Shown in pieces: positions 62,663 to 64,000 of a DNA stretch of 64,000 bases (the stretch's first letter is position 1; each line of letters begins with the position of its first letter). A model generated the notes under the pieces. The model did not search any database and had not been told where the DNA came from. It saw only the letters and a list, made by a program, of their open reading frames with translations. Source of the DNA: Gnetum montanum (lineage: Eukaryota; Streptophyta; Gnetopsida; Gnetales; Gnetaceae); the NCBI GenBank assembly GCA_015680685.1, contig MNCI01006163.1:106699-170698 (forward strand), in the 5' to 3' direction. Both the position numbers and the translations under genes were made by a program.

Positions 62663-64000
62663 TCAACTAGCTGTCAACCACGGGGTGTCCACTACTTGTG
62701 TGGTTGCTACATATAGGCATTTTTGTTTCAGAGTTTCAAGGGCACACCTGTTGCATGGACGAGATGTGGAGCATTCCTCCATGTCATCACCTGATGAATC
62801 ACTGTATGTGATGCATGGAACTTTCTTCTTGATCTTTTCGTAAATATTTACCTTAGATATCTTTAAGGAAAGATCACAAATCCCTAGGCATGCGTCTATT
62901 GTACTTAGCCATGCCCTTCCCATTATAATTGGGAAGTCCCCTTCATTGTTGTTGACTTCAATCACCAGGAAATCGGCTGGGTATGACCAACCACACACCG
63001 TGGTAACGATGTCCTCCACCAATCCCAAGGGAATGGTGATGGACTAGTCTGCCAGCTCTAGTTGAATGTTGCTCTTCTTAAGTTGGGGTAGGTTCCAGGC
63101 TTGATACATCTTTTGTGAAATTAGGTTGACTCCAGAACCTGAGTCAAGAAGAGCCTTATGTGGTTCGTTCCCAACGACTTGGAGGTAGATTAAGGGACTT
63201 CCAAGGTTAGCTAGTTTCCTGGGAAGGTGGCCTACCTTGATCCAATTGGTTACGGTATGTGTTAACATAACCATCTGTGTTGAGCTCTGATTTTGATTTG
63301 AAGGGAGCTCCGAAGCCTTGTATGTTGTAGGAGTGATCACAGACTCAACCGCTTGTTGTTGTGAGAGCTTGTCTAGGCTTTTGGTTCTAAAGAAAGGTCT
63401 TCTCTTTTTGCGGTTGTTAGAACCAGTAGTGGGTTGAATGTTTACAGCTCTCATAGCATTACGTTGCTGTAGTTGAGTGGGGAGTTTCCCTTGTATTGTT
63501 GGAGTAGGAGGTGTTATGGGAACTACTGGTGGAAGAGGTGTAGAGGGAGTAGGAGGATGGTATGGGTATGGAGCGTCTCCTAGAGGAGAAGGAGTCCTTC
63601 TAAAGTACTCCTAAACTTGGTAGTGACATTGGGGAGTTGTGTGACCCATGGAGTCACTTGGAGAAATCGACTGCTACACGTAATATCTGTATGGGTCTGG
63701 CTATCGGTAAGGGTACTGGTGTTTCGGTGGTGGCATCCCCCATGACTGTGGGTATTGCCACTACTGATGTTCCCTGATGGGTTATGGTAGAGTTCCACTT
63801 GGATAGTACGTCAACAGTTGGTGGAACTGCCTTGGGTTACCTTGGGGATAAGGTAACCTTTGAGGTGTCTGCCGTTGGTTAAGTCTCAGGTTGAGTGCAT
63901 ACACCCCAGACTTCTGTAGATGTGAGATGATTGGACAACATCCCTTGGGATGGTCATATTGGCAATTCTCACATCCACCATCATTGTCTGTGTCCGAATC
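62663..64000 (-). pseudogene. Element B gag C-terminal end and protease
   Basis: From the right edge: GGCENCQYDHPKGCCP at about 63980-63935, a zinc-knuckle-like motif with unusual CX2CX3HX3C spacing. A Pro-rich stretch (YPYHPPTPSTPLPPVVP near 63545) and KKRRPFFRTKSLDKLSQQ follow. Next are the protease region DWIKVGHL-type near 63245 and the active site ALLDSGSGVNLISQK at about 63150-63110. The 63028-62663 frame (FLVIEVNNNEGDFPIIMGRA) completes it, separated by one stop near 63043. B keeps the nucleocapsid-like piece that A has lost. Confidence 0.7.

Larger units (their letters stand above)
53600..64000 (-). mobile_element. Ty3/gypsy-type element B, interrupted by element A
   Basis: Minus-strand LTR element whose 5' part lies beyond the right edge. 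From right to left: the Gag C-terminal region and protease (64000-62663), a non-coding 3' region with an A-rich tandem array, the AACTCGAGGACGAGTT motif, and a 3' LTR split into 60465-60167 and 54063-53600 by element A. No reverse transcriptase, RNase H or integrase lies between protease and 3' LTR. Either the family is non-autonomous or these domains were lost before it spread. Confidence 0.85.

Overview
The window looks like nuclear DNA from a land plant with a large, repeat-rich genome. AT-rich sequence, one split gene with introns up to about 14 kb, and heavy loads of Ty3/gypsy, Ty1/copia, L1-type and RTE-type elements plus tRNA-derived SINEs support this. Introns of this size suggest a gymnosperm, but that is inference; the sequence does not name the species. 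I see no bacterial genes, CRISPR arrays, rRNA genes or functional tRNA genes.

Only one host gene is present: a complete tubulin-folding cofactor D gene (TBCD; TITAN1-type in plants) on the minus strand from 52177 down to 12374. I assembled it by hand as 17 exons. All 16 introns have GT...AG ends, the frame stays open through every junction, and the product is 1,276 residues, close to the usual plant length. Coding sequence is under 10% of the 39.8-kb locus. The rest is introns filled with transposons, notably intron 14 (13,955 bp), intron 9 (6,347 bp) and intron 4 (5,310 bp).

Left flank (1-12373): the start of a minus-strand Ty3/gypsy element (C: LTR, tRNA-Asp-type primer site, broken gag); a fragment with a conserved retroelement block; a decayed non-autonomous element (D) with a nested solo LTR carrying a 30-bp near-palindrome; about 2.5 kb with nothing recognisable; SINEs; and a direct duplication just past the TBCD stop.

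Gene body: a 5.76-kb L1 with 17-bp target-site duplications and decayed L1 and RTE pieces in intron 14; a 4.85-kb L1 and a SINE cluster in intron 9; a gutted Ty1/copia element in intron 4; a second RTE in intron 3. Both long L1 copies carry an extra domain after the reverse transcriptase zinc finger, in the same reading frame. It resembles a plant transposon domain also visible in LTR element D. This is the most unusual observation here.

Right flank (52178-64000): about 1.4 kb of TBCD upstream sequence, then two related Ty3-type elements. Element B (minus) runs off the right edge. Element A (plus, 54064-60166) inserted into the 3' LTR of B and left a perfect TAAAT target-site duplication. A has no reverse transcriptase or integrase, and B has none in the part visible. 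A has also lost the capsid-nucleocapsid stretch. Their LTR promoters carry palindromic CGATATCG arrays upstream of a TATA box.
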